The notes under the pieces were generated by a model. The model saw only the letters and a program-made list of their open reading frames with translations. It did no database searches and was not told the DNA's origin. From contig JAUIMM010002586.1 in the NCBI GenBank assembly GCA_031769625.1, positions 62,001 to 126,000 of the forward strand: a DNA stretch of 64,000 nucleotides. The letters run 5' to 3'. Positions 37,243-50,230 of this stretch are shown one piece after another (the first letter of the stretch is position 1; each line of letters begins with the position of its first letter). Source of the stretch: Taudactylus pleione. Lineage: Eukaryota > Chordata > Amphibia > Anura > Myobatrachidae. The translations under genes and the position numbers were made by a program.

Positions 37243-37828
37243 TTTCTCACATGTTGCGTTTAAGAGAAAACAGCAAATGCATGTTTTAGGCCAAAATGCA
37301 TTGAAAGCAATGGAAACAACAAAAGCGCATACTTTGTGTTATCTCCTCTTGTAGCAAACACAGACAGCTCAAAATTTCACTGGATGTGTTGAAGACCAAG
37401 ACCCACAAATGTGATGTGAAATGGTTTTTCTCTCATGTTGTGTTTAAGAGAAAACTGCAAATGCACGTTTTAGGCCAAAATGCATTGAAAGCAATGGAAA
37501 TAACAAAAGCGCATACTTTGTGTTATCTCCTCTTGAAGCAAACACAGACAGCTCAAAATTTTACTAGATCTGTTGAAGACCAAGACCCACAAATGTGATG
37601 TGAAATGGTTTTTCTCCCATGTTGCGTTTAAGAGAAAACAGCAAATGCATGTTTTAGGCCAAAATGCATTGAAAGCAATGGAAACAACAAAAGCGCATAC
37701 ATTGTGATATCTCCTCTTGTAGCAAACACAGACAGCTCAAAATTTCACTGGATGTGTTGAAGACCAAGACCCACAAATGTGATGTGAAATGGATTTTCTC
37801 CCATGTTGCGTTTCAGAGAAAACAGCAA

Positions 37829-39450
37829 TTGCTCGTTTTAGGCCAAAATGCATTGAAAGCATTGGAAACAACAAAAGCGCATACTTTGTGATATCTCCTC
37901 TTGTAGCAATCACAGACAGCTCAAAATTTCACTGGATGTGTTGAAGACCAAGACCCACAAATGTGATGTGAAATGGTTTTTCTCCCATGTTGCATTTAAG
38001 AGAAAACAGCAAATGCATGTTTTAGGCCAAAATGCATTGAAAGCAATGGAAACAACAAAAGCGCAGACATTGTGATATCTCCTCTTGTAGCAAACACAGA
38101 CAGCTCAAAATTTCACGGGATGTGTTGAAGACCAAGACCCACAAATGTGATGTGAAATGGTTTTTCTCTCATGTTGTGTTTAAGAGAAAACTGCAAATGC
38201 ACGTGTTAGGCCAAAATGCATTGAAAGCAATGGAAATAACAAAAGCGCGTACTTTGTGTTATCTCCTCTTGTACCAAACAAAGACAGCTCAAAATTTCAC
38301 CAGATCTGTTGAAGACCAAGACCCACAAATGTGATGTGAAATGGTTTTTCTCCCATGTTGCGTTTAAGAGAAAACAGCAAATGCACATTTTAGGCCAAAA
38401 TGCATTGAAAACAATGGAAACAACAAAAGCGCATACTTTGTGTTATCTCCTCTTGTAGCAAACACAGACAGCTCAAAATTTCACTGGATGTGTTGAAGAC
38501 CAAGACCCACAAAGGTGATGTGAAATGGTTTTTCTCCCATGTTGCGTTTAAGAGAAAACAGCAATTGCTCGTTTTTTGCCAAAATGCATTGAAAGCAATG
38601 GAAACAACAAAAGCGTATACTTTGTGATATCTCCTCTTGTAGCAATCACAGACAGCTCAAAATTTCACGGGATGTGTTGAAGACCAAGACCCACAAATGT
38701 GATGTGAAATGGTTTTTCTCCCATGTTGCGTTTAAGAGAAAACAGCATATGCATGTTTTAGGCCAAAATGCATTGAAAGCAATGGAAACAACAAAAGCGC
38801 ATACATTGTGATATGTCCTCTTGTAGCAAACACAGACAGCTCAAAATTTCACTGGATGTGTTGAAGACCAAAACCCACAAATGTGATGTGAAATGGTTTT
38901 TCTCCCATGTTGCATTTAAGAGAAAACAGCAATTGCTCGTTTTAGGCCAAAATGCATTGAAAGCAATGGAAACAACAAAAGCGCATACATTGTGATATCT
39001 CCTCTTGTAGCAAACACAGACAGCTCAAAATTTCACTGGATGTGTTGAAGACCAAGACCCACAAATGTGATGTGAAATGGTTTTTCTCCCATTTTGCGTT
39101 TAAGAGAAAACAGCAATTGCTCGTTTTAGGCCAAAATGCATTGAAAGCAATGGAAACAACAAAAGCGCATACTTTGTGATATCTCCTCTTGTAGCAAACA
39201 CAGACAGCTCAAAATTTCACTGGATGTGTTGAAGACCAAGACCCACAAATGTGATGTGAAATGGTTTTTCTCCCATGTTGCGTTTAAGAGAAAACAGCAA
39301 TTGCTCATTTTAGGCCAAAATGCATTGAAAGCAATGGAAACAACAAAAGCGCATACTTTGTGTTTTCTCCTCTTGTAGCAAACACAGACAGCTCAAAATT
39401 TCACCAAATCTGTTGAAGACCAAGACCCACAAATGTGATGTGAAATGGTT
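37829..39450 (+). repeat. About 9-monomer block, partner of 52363-53984
   Basis: About 1.62 kb that recurs 14.5 kb downstream (offset 14,534 bp = 79x184-2, the two bases being explained by intervening indels). Shared private markers in order are GCGCAGACATTG, GCGCGTACTTTG, ACCAAACAAAGACAGC, GACCAAAACCC and CACCAAATCTG. Part of it is also present at 47580-48190. Confidence 0.85.
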
Positions 39451-39814
39451 TTTCTCCCATGTTGCGTTTAAGAGAAAACAGCAAATGCACGTTTTTGGCC
39501 AAAATGCATTGAAAGCAATGGAAACAACAAAAGTGCATACATTGTGATATCTCATCTTGTAGCAAACACAGACAGCTCAAAATTTCACTGGATGTGTTGA
39601 AAACCAAGACCCACAAATGTGATGTGAAATGGTTTTTCTCCCATGTTGCGTTTAAGAGAAAACAGCAATTGCTCGTTTTAGGCCAAAATGCATTGAAAGC
39701 AATGGAAACAACAAAAGCGTATACTTTGTGATATCTCCTCTTGTAGCAATCACAGACAGCTCAAAATTTCATGGGATGTGTTGAAGACCAAGACCCACAA
39801 ATGTGATGTGAAAT

Positions 39815-40769
39815 GGTTTTTCTCCCATGTTGCGTTTAAGAGAAAACAGCAAATGCATGTTTTAGGCCAAAATGCATTGAAAGCAATGGAAACAACAAAA
39901 GCGCATACATTGTGATATCTCCTCTTGTAGCAAACACAGACAGCTCAAAATTTCACTGGATGTGTTGAAGACCAAGACCCACAAATGTGATGTGAAATGG
40001 TTTTTCTCCCATGTTGCGTTTAAGAGAAAATAGCAATTGCTCGTTTTAGGCTAAATTGCATTGAAAGCAATGGAAACAACAAAAGCACATACTTTGTGAT
40101 ATCTCCTCTTGTAGCAAACACAGACAGCTCAAAATTTCACGTGATGTGTTGAAGACCAAGACCCACAAATGTGATGTGAAATGGTTTTTCTCCCATGTTG
40201 CGTTTAAGAGAAAACAGCAAATGCACATTTTAGGCCAAAATGCATTGAAAACAATGGAAACAACAAAAGCGCATACTTTGTGTTATCTCCTCTTGTAGCA
40301 AACACAGACAGCTCAAAATTTCACTGGATGTGTTGAAGACCAAGACCCACAAATGTGATGTGAAATGGTTTTTCTCCCATGTTGCGTTTAAGAGAAAACA
40401 GCAAATGCATGTTTTAGGCCAAAATGCATTGAAAGCAATGGAAACAACAAAAGCGCATACATTGTGATATCTCCTCTTGTAGCAAACACAGACAGCTCAA
40501 AATTTCACTGGATGTGTTGAAGACCAAGACCCACAAATGTGATGTGAAATGGTTTTTCTCCCATGTTGCGTTTAAGAGAAAACAGCAATTGCTCATTTTA
40601 GGCAAAAATGCATTGAAAGCAATGGAAACAACAAAAGCGCATACTTTGTGTTATCTCCTCTTGTAGCAAACACAGACAGCTCAAAATTTCACTGGATGTG
40701 TTGAAGACCAAGACCTACAAAGGTGATGTGAAATGGTTTTTCTCCCATGTTGCGTTTAAGAGAAAACAG
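39815..40769 (+). repeat. Six-monomer-offset copy 1 (1104 bp offset)
   Basis: About 955 bp repeating at 40919-41873. Private markers are TTAGGCTAAATTGC (40047 and 41151), CACGTGATGTG (40138 and 41242), TTTAGGCAAAAATGC and GACCTACAAAGG. Differences are AAAATAGC at 40028 and, in the second copy, CTTGAAGC, GTTGTGTTT and GATGTGGTGAAG. Confidence 0.83.
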
Positions 40770-40918
40770 AAATTGCTCATTTTAGGCCAAAATGCATTGA
40801 AAGCAATGGAAACAACAAAAGCGCATACTTTGTGTTATCTCCTCTTGTAGCAAACACAGACAGCTCAAAATTTCACTGGATGTGTTGAAAACCAAGACCC
40901 ACAAACGTGATGTGAAAT

Positions 40919-41873
40919 GGTTTTTCTCCCATGTTGCGTTTAAGAGAAAACAGCAAATGCATGTTTTAGGCCAAAATGCATTGAAAGCAATGGAAACAAC
41001 AAAAGCGCATACATTGTGATATCTCCTCTTGTAGCAAACACAGACAGCTCAAAATTTCACTGGATGTGTTGAAGACCAAGACCCACAAATGTGATGTGAA
41101 ATGGTTTTTCTCCCATGTTGCGTTTAAGAGAAAACAGCAATTGCTCGTTTTAGGCTAAATTGCATTGAAAGCAATGGAAACAACAAAAGCACATACTTTG
41201 TGATATCTCCTCTTGTAGCAAACACAGACAGCTCAAAATTTCACGTGATGTGTTGAAGACCAAGACCCACAAATGTGATGTGAAATGGTTTTTCTCCCAT
41301 GTTGCGTTTAAGAGAAAACAGCAAATGCACATTTTAGGCCAAAATGCATTGAAAACAATGGAAACAACAAAAGCGCATACTTTGTGTTATCTCCTCTTGT
41401 AGCAAACACAGACAGCTCAAAATTTCACTGGATGTGTTGAAGACCAAGACCCACAAATGTGATGTGAAATGGTTTTTCTCCCATGTTGCGTTTAAGAGAA
41501 AACAGCAAATGCATGTTTTAGGCCAAAATGCATTGAAAGCAATGGAAACAACAAAAGCGCATACATTGTGATATCTCCTCTTGAAGCAAACACAGACAGC
41601 TCAAAATTTCACTGGATGTGTTGAAGACCAAGACCCACAAATGTGATGTGAAATGGTTTTTCTCCCATGTTGTGTTTAAGAGAAAACAGCAATTGCTCAT
41701 TTTAGGCAAAAATGCATTGAAAGCAATGGAAACAACAAAAGCGCATACTTTGTGTTATCTCCTCTTGTAGCAAACACAGACAGCTCAAAATTTCACTGGA
41801 TGTGGTGAAGACCAAGACCTACAAAGGTGATGTGAAATGGTTTTTCTCCCATGTTGCGTTTAAGAGAAAACAG
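40919..41873 (+). repeat. Six-monomer-offset copy 2
   Basis: Partner of 39815-40769, with near-complete tandem arrangement (spacing 1104 bp). The first GACCTACAAAGG monomer of the window is at 40714; from here to the right edge that variant is common. Confidence 0.82.
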
Positions 41874-43241
41874 CAATTGCTCGTTTTAGGCCAAAATGCA
41901 TTGAAAGCAATGGAAACAACAAAAGCGTATACTTTGTGATATCTCCTCTTGTAGCAATCACAGACAGCTCAAAATTTCACGGTATGTGTTGAAGGCCAAG
42001 ACCCACAAATGTGATGTGAAATGGTTTTTCTCCCATGTTGCGTTTAAGAGAAAACCGCAATTGCTTGTTTTAGGCCAAAATGCATTGAAAGCAATGGAAA
42101 CAACAAAAGCGCATACTTTGTGTTATCTCCTCTTGTAGCAAACACAGACAGCTCAAAATTTCACTGGATGTGTTGAAGACCAAGACCCACAAATGTGATG
42201 TGAAATGGTTTTTCTCTCATGTTGTGTTTAAGAGAAAACTGCAAATGCACGTTTTAGGCCAAAATGCATTGAAAGCAATGGAAATAACAAAAGCGCATAC
42301 TTTGTGTTATCTCCTCTTGAAGCAAACACAGACAGCTCAAAATTTTACTAGATCTGTTGAAGACCAAGACCCACAAATGTGATGTGAAATGGTTTTTCTC
42401 CCATGTTGCGTTTAAGAGAAAACAGCAAATGCATGTTTTAGGCCAAAATGCATTGAAAGCAATGGAAACAACAAAAGCGCATACATTGTGATATCTCCTC
42501 TTGTAGCAAACACAGACAGCTCAAAATTTCACTGGATGTGTTGAAGACCAAGACCCACAAATGTGATGTGAAATGGTTTTTCTCCCATGTTGCGTTTAAG
42601 AGAAAACAGCAATTGCTCGTTTTAGGCCAAAATGCATTGAAAGCAATGGAAACAACAAAAGCGCATACTTTGTGATATCTCCTTTTGTAGCAAACACAGA
42701 CAGCTCAAAATTTCACGGGATGTGTTGAAGACCAAGACCCACAAATGTGATGTGAAATGGTTTTTCTCCCATGTTGCGTTTAAGAGAAAACAGCAATTGC
42801 ACATTTTAGGCCAAAATGCATTGAAAGCAATGGAAACCACAAAAGCGCATACTTTGTGTTTTATCCTCTTGTAGCAAACACAGACAGCTAAAAATTTCAC
42901 CAGATCTGTTGAAGACCAAGACCCACAAATGTGATGTGAAATGGTTTTTCTCCCATGTTGCGTTTAAGAGAAAACAGCAAATGCACGTTTTAGGCCAAAA
43001 TGCATTGAAAGCAATGGAAACAACAAAAGCGCATACTTTGTGTTATCTCCTCTTGTAGCAAACACAGACAGCTCAAAATTTCACTGGATGTGTTGAAGAC
43101 CAAGACCCACAAATGTGATGTGAAATGGTTTTTCTTTCATGTTGTGTTTAAGAGAAAACTGCAAATGCACGTTTTAGGCCAAAATGCATTGAAAGCAATG
43201 GAAATAACAAAAGCGCATACTTTGTGTTATCTCCTCTTGTA

Positions 43242-45075
43242 GCAAACACAGACAGCTCAAAATTTCACTGGATGTGTTGAAGACCAAGACCTACAAAGGT
43301 GATGTGAAATGGTTTTTCTCCCATGTTGCGTTTAAGAGAAAACAGCAATTGCTCATTTTAAGCCAAAATGCATTGAAAGCAATGGAAACAACAAAAGCGC
43401 ATACTTTGTGTTTTCTACTCTTGTAGCAAACACAGACAGCTCAAAATTTCACCAGATCTGTTGAAGACCAAGACCCACAAAGTGATGTGAAATGGTTTTT
43501 CTCCCATGTTGGGTTTAAGAGAAAACAGCAAATGCACGTTTTAGGCCAAAATGCATTGAAAACAATGGAAACAACAAAAGCGCATACTTTGTGTTATCTC
43601 CTCTTGTAGCAAACACAGACAGCTCAAAATTTCACTGGATGTGTTGAAGACCAAGACCCACAAATGTGATGTGAAATGGTTTTTCTCCCATGTTGCGTTT
43701 AAGAGAAAACAGCAAATGCATGTTTTAGGCCAAAATGCATTGAAAGCAATGGAAACAACAAAAGCGCATACATTGTGATATCTCCTCTTGTAGCAAACAC
43801 AGACAGCTCAAAATTTCACTGGATGTGTTGAAGACCAAGACCCACAAATTTGATGTGAAATGGTTTTTCTCCCATGTTGCGTTTAAGAGAAAACAGCAAT
43901 TGCTCATTTTAGGCAAAAATGCATTGAAAGCAATGGAAACAACAAAAGCGCATACTTTGTGTTATCTCCTCTTGTAGCAAACACAGACAGCTCCAAATTT
44001 CACTGGATGTGTTGAAGACCAAGACCTACAAAGGTGATGTGAAATGGTTTTTCTCCCATGTTGCGTTTAAGAGAAAACAGCAATTGCTCGTTTTAGGCCA
44101 AAATGCATTGAAAGCAATGGAAACAACAAAAGCGTATACTTTGTGATATCTCCTCTTGTAGCAATCACAGACAGCTCAAAATTTCACGGGATGTGTTGAA
44201 GACCAAGACCTACAAAGGTGATGTGAAATGGTTTTTCTCCCATGTTGCGTTTAAGAGAAAACAGCAATTGCTCATTTTAGGCAAAAATGCATTGAAAGCA
44301 ATGGAAACAACAAAAGCGCATACTTTGTGTTATCTCCTCTTGTAGCAAACACAGACAGCTCAAAATTTCACTGGATGTGTTGAAGACCAAGACCTACAAA
44401 GGTGATGTGAAATGGTTTTTCTCCCATGTTGCGTTTAAGAGAAAACAGCAATTGCTTGTTTTAGGCCAAAATGCATTGAAAGCAATGGAAACAACAAAAG
44501 CGCATACTTTGTGTTATCTCCTCTTGTAGCAAACACAGACAGCTCAAAATTTCACTGGATGTGTTGAAGACCAAGACCCACAAATGTGATGTGAAATGGT
44601 TTTTCTCTCATGTTGTGTTTAAGAGAAAACTGCAAATGCACGTTTTAGGCCAAAATGCATTGAAAGCAATGGAAATAACAAAAGCGCATACTTTGTGTTA
44701 TCTCCTCTTGAAGCAAACACAGACAGCTCAAAATTTTACTAGATCTGTTGAAGACGTAGACCCACAAATGTGATGTGAAATGGTTTTTCTCCCATGTTGC
44801 GTTTAAGAGAAAACAGCAAATGCATGTTTTAGGCCAAAATGCATTGAAAGCAATGGAAACAACAAAAGCGCATACATTGTGATATCTCCTCTTGTAGCAA
44901 ACACAGACAGCTCAAAATTTCACTGGATGTGTTGAAGACCAAGACCCACAAATGTGATGTGAAATGGTTTTTCTCCCATGTTGCGTTTAAGAGAAAACAG
45001 CAATTGCTCGTTTTAGGCCAAAATGCATTGAAAGCAATGGAAACAACAAAAGCGCATACTTTGTGATATCTCCTC
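43242..45075 (+). repeat. Ten-monomer higher-order repeat, copy 1 of 3
   Basis: About 1.83 kb with the order: GACCTACAAAGG with CTCATTTTAAGCC and TTTTCTACTC; CACCAGATCTG with the CACAAAGTGATG deletion and GTTGGGTTT; type B; type A with TTAGGCAAAAATG; CTCCAAATTTC with GACCTAC; CAATCACAG with CACGGG; GACCTAC with GCTTG; type C; TTTACTAGATCTG with GACGTAGACCC; type A. The same series occurs at 56487-58321 and 61268-63102. The unit is the clearest candidate higher-order repeat of the window. Confidence 0.86.
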
Positions 45076-45448
45076 TTGTAGCAAACACAGACAGCTCAAA
45101 ATTTCACGGGATGTGTTGAAGACCAAGACCCACAAATGTGATGTGAAATGGTTTTTCTCCCATGTTGCGTTTAAGAGAAAACAGCAATTGCACATTTTAG
45201 GCCAAAATGCATTGAAAGCAATGGAAACCACAAAAGCGCATACTTTGTGTTTTATCCTCTTGTAGCAAACACAGACAGCTCAAAATTTCACCAGATCTGT
45301 TGAAGACCAAGACCCACAAATGTGATGTGAAATGGTTTTTCTCCCATGTTGCGTTTAAGAGAAAACAGCAAATGCACGTTTTAGGCCAAAATGCATTGAA
45401 AGCAATGGAAACAACAAAAGCGCATACTTTGTGTTATCTCCTCTTGTA

Positions 45449-48262
45449 GCAAACACAGACAGCTCAAAATTTCACTGGATGTGTTGAAGACCAAGACCCA
45501 CAAATGTGATGTGAAATGGTTTTTCTTTCATGTTGTGTTTAAGAGAAAACTGCAAATGCACGTTTTAGGCCAAAATGCATTGAAAGCAATGGAAATAACA
45601 AAAGCGCATACTTTGTGTTATCTCCTCTTGTAGCAAACACAGACAGCTCAAAATTTCACTGGATGTGTTGAAGACCAAGACCTACAAAGGTGATGTGAAA
45701 TGGTTTTTCTCCCATGTTGCGTTTAAGAGAAAACAGCAATTGCTCGTTTTAGGCCAAAATGCATTGAAAGCAATGGAAACAACAAAAGCGTGTACTTTGT
45801 GATATCTCCTCTTGTAGCAATCACAGACAGCTCAAAATTTCACGGGATGTGTTGAAGACCAAGACCCACAAATGTGATGTGAAATGGTTTTTCTCCCATG
45901 TTGCGTTTAAGAGAAAACAGCAATTGCTTGTTTTAGGCCAAAATGCATTGAAAGCAATGGAAACAACAAAAGCGCATACTTTGTGTTATCTCCTCTTGTA
46001 GCAAACACAGACAGCTCAAAATTTCACTGGATGTGTTGAAGACCAAGACCCACAAATGTGATGTGAAATGGTTTTTCTCTCATGTTGTGTTTAAGAGAAA
46101 ACTGCAAATGCACGTTTTAGGCCAAAATGCATTGAAAGCAATGGAAATAACAAAAGCGCATACTTTGTGTTATCTCCTCTTGAAGCAAACACAGACAGCT
46201 CAAAATTTTACTAGATCTGTTGAAGACCAAGACCCACAAATGTGATGTGAAATGGTTTTTCTCCCATGTTGCGTTTAAGAGAAAACAGCAAATGCATGTT
46301 TTAGGCCAAAATGCATTGAAAGCAATGGAAACAACAAAAGCGCATACATTGTGATATCTCCTCTTGTAGCAATCACAGACAGCTCAAAATTTCAAGGGAT
46401 GTGTTGAAGACCAAGACCCACAAATGTGATGTGAAATGGTTTTTCTCCCATGTTGCGTTTAAGAGAAAACAGCAATTGCTTGTTTTAGGCCAAAATGCAT
46501 TGAAAGCAATGGAAACAACAAAAGCGCATACTTTGTGTTATCTCCTCTTGTAGCAAACACAGACAGCTCAAAATTTCACGGGATGTGTTGAAGACCAAGA
46601 CCCACAAATGTGATGTGAAATGGTTTTTCTCCCATGTTGCGTTTAAGAGAAAACAGCAAATGCTTGTTTTAGGCCAAAATGCATTGAAAGCAATGGAAAC
46701 AACAAAAGCGCATACTTTGTGTTATCTCCTCTTGTAGCAAACACAGACAGCTCAAAATTTCACGGGATGTGTTGAAGACCAAGACCCACAAATGTGATGT
46801 GAAATGGTTTTTCTCCCATGTTGCGTTTAAGAGAAAACAGCAAATGCACGTTTTTGGCCAAAATGCATTGAAAGCAATGGAAACAACAAAAGTGCATACA
46901 TTGTGATATCTCCTCTTGTAGCAAACACAGACAGCTCAAAATTTCACTGGATGTGTTGAAAACCAAGACCCACAAATGTGATGTGAAATGGTTTTTCTCC
47001 CATGTTGCGTTTAAGAGAAAACAGCAATTGCTCGTTTTAGGCCAAAATGCATTGAAAGCAATGGAAACAACAAAAGCGTATACTTTGTGATATCTCCTCT
47101 TGTAGCAATCACAGACAGCTCAAAATTTCATGGGATGTGTTGAAGACCAAGACCCACAAATGTGATGTGAAATGGTTTTTCTCCCATGTTGCGTTTAAGA
47201 GAAAACAGCAAATGCATGTTTTAGGCCAAAATGCATTGAAAGCAATGGAAACAACAAAAGCGCATACATTGTGATATCTCCTCTTGTAGCAAACACAGAC
47301 AGCTCAAAATTTCACTGGATGTGTTGAAGACCAAGACCCACAAATGTGATGTGAAATGGTTTTTCTCCCATGTTGCGTTTAAGAGAAAACAGCAATTGCT
47401 CGTTTTAGGCTAAATTGCATTGAAAGCAATGGAAACAACAAAAGCACATACTTTGTGATATCTCCTCTTGTAGCAAACACAGACAGCTCAAAATTTCACG
47501 TGATGTGTTGAAGACCAAGACCCACAAATGTGATGTGAAATGGTTTTTCTCCCATGTTGCGTTTAAGAGAAAACAGCAATTGCTCGTTTTAGGCCAAAAT
47601 GCATTGAAAGCATTGGAAACAACAAAAGCGCATACTTTGTTATATCTCCTCTTGTAGCAATCACAGACAGCTCAAAATTTCACTGGATGTGTTGAAGACC
47701 AAGACCCACAAATGTGATGTGAAATGGTTTTTCTCCCATGTTGCATTTAAGAGAAAACAGCAAATGCATGTTTTAGGCCAAAATGCATTGAAAGCAATGG
47801 AAACAACAAAAGCGCAGACATTGTGATATCTCCTCTTGTAGCAAACACAGACAGCTCAAAATTTCACGGGATGTGTTGAAGACCAAGACCCACAAATGTG
47901 ATGTGAAATGGTTTTTCTCTCATGTTGTGTTTAAGAGAAAACTGCAAATGCACGTTTTAGGCCAAAATGCATTGAAAGCAATGGAAATAACAAAAGCGCG
48001 TACTTTGTGTTATCTCCTCTTGTACCAAACAAAGACAGCTCAAAATTTCACCAGATCTGTTGAAGACCAAGACCCACAAATGTGATGTGAAATGGTTTTT
48101 CTCCCATGTTGCGTTTAAGAGAAAACAGCAAATGCACATTTTAGGCCAAAATGCATTGAAAACAATGGAAACAACAAAAGCGCATACTTTGTGTTATCTC
48201 CTCTTGTAGCAAACACAGACAGCTCAAAATTTCACTGGATGTGTTGAAGACCAAGACCCACA
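45449..48262 (+). repeat. About 15-monomer block, partner of 50231-53045
   Basis: About 2.8 kb recurring 4,782 bp downstream (26x184-2; the -2 comes from the deletions at 48448 and 49735). Shared markers are CTTTCATG type C, GACCTACAAAGG, GCTTGTTTTAGG, GCAAATGCTTG, GCACGTTTTTGGCC, GTTGAAAACC, TAAATTGC, CACGTGATG, GCGCAGACATTG and ACCAAACAAAGACAGC. It is the longest pair I could follow in the window. Confidence 0.87.
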
Positions 48263-50230
48263 AATGTGATGTGAAATGGTTTTTCTCCCATGTTGCGTTT
48301 AAGAGAAAACAGCAATTGCTCATTTTAAGCCAAAATGCATTGAAAGCAATGGAAACAACAAAAGCGCATACTTTGTGTTTTCTACTCTTGTAGCAAACAC
48401 AGACAGCTCAAAATTTCACCAGATCTGTTGAAGACCAAGACCCACAAAGTGATGTGAAATGGTTTTTCTCCCATGTTGGGTTTAAGAGAAAACAGCAAAT
48501 GCACGTTTTAGGCCAAAATGCATTGAAAACAATGGAAACAACAAAAGCGCATACTTTGTGTTATCTCCTCTTGTAGCAAACACAGACAGCTCAAAATTTC
48601 ACGGTATGTGTTGAAGACCAAGACCCACAAATGTGATGTGAAATGGTTTTTCTCCCATGTTGCGTTTAAGAGAAAACAGCAATTGCTTGTTTTAGGCCAA
48701 AATGCATTGAAAGCAATGGAAACAACAAAAGCGCATACTTTGTGTTATCTCCTCTTGTAGCAAACACAGACAGCTCAAAATTTCACTGGATGTGTTGAAG
48801 ACCAAGACCCACAAATGTGATGTGAAATGGTTTTTCTCTCATGTTGTGTTTAAGAGAAAACTGCAAATGCACGTTTTAGGCCAAAATGCATTGAAAGCAA
48901 TGGAAATAACAAAAGCGCATACTTTGTGTTATCTCCTCTTGAAGCAAACACAGACAGCTCAAAATTTTACTAGATCTGTTGAAGACCAAGACCCACAAAT
49001 GTGATGTGAAATGGTTTTTCTCCCATGTTGCGTTTAAGAGAAAACAGCAAATGCTCGTTTTAGGCCAAAATGCATTGAAAGCAATGGAAACAACAAAAGC
49101 GCATACTTTGTGATATCTCCTCTTGTAGCAAACACAGACAGCTCAACATTTCACCAGATCTGTTGAAGACCAAGACCCACAAATGTGATGTGAAATGGTT
49201 TTTCTCCCATGTTGCGTTTAAGAGAAAACAGCAAATGCACGTTTTAGGCCAAAATGCATTGAAAGCAATGGAAACAACAAAAGCGCATACTTTGTGTTAT
49301 CTCCTCTTGTAGCAAACACAGACAGCTCAAAATTTCACTGGATGTGTTGAAGACCAAGACCCACAAATGTGATGTGAAATGGTTTTTCTTTCATGTTGTG
49401 TTTAAGAGAAAACTGCAAATGCACGTTTTAGGCCAAAATGCATTGAAAGCAATGGAAATAACAAAAGCGCATACTTTGTGTTATCTCCTCTTGTAGCAAA
49501 CACAGACAGCTCAAAATTTCACTGGATGTGTTGAAGACCAAGACCTACAAAGGTGATGTGAAATGGTTTTTCTCCCATGTTGCGTTTAAGAGAAAACAGC
49601 AATTGCTCATTTTAAGCCAAAATGCATTGAAAGCAATGGAAACAACAAAAGCGCATACTTTGTGTTTTCTACTCTTGTAGCAAACACAGACAGCTCAAAA
49701 TTTCACCAGATCTGTTGAAGACCAAGACCCACAAAGTGATGTGAAATGGTTTTTCTCCCATGTTGGGTTTAAGAGAAAACAGCAAATGCACGTTTTAGGC
49801 CAAAATGCATTGAAAACAATGGAAATAACAAAAGCGCATACTTTGTGTTATCTCCTCTTGAAGCAAACACAGACAGCTCAAAATTTTACTAGATCTGTTG
49901 AAGACGTAGACCCACAAATGTGATGTGAAATGGTTTTTCTCCCATGTTGCGTTTAAGAGAAAACAGCAAATGCATGTTTTAGGCCAAAATGCATTGAAAG
50001 CAATGGAAACAACAAAAGCGCATACATTGTGATATCTCCTCTTGTAGCAAACACAGACAGCTCAAAATTTCACTGGATGTGTTGAAGACCAAGACCCACA
50101 AATGTGATGTGAAATGGTTTTTCTCCCATGTTGCGTTTAAGAGAAAACAGCAATTGCTCGTTTTAGGCCAAAATGCATTGAAAGCAATGGAAACAACAAA
50201 AGCGCATACTTTGTGATATCTCCTCTTGTA

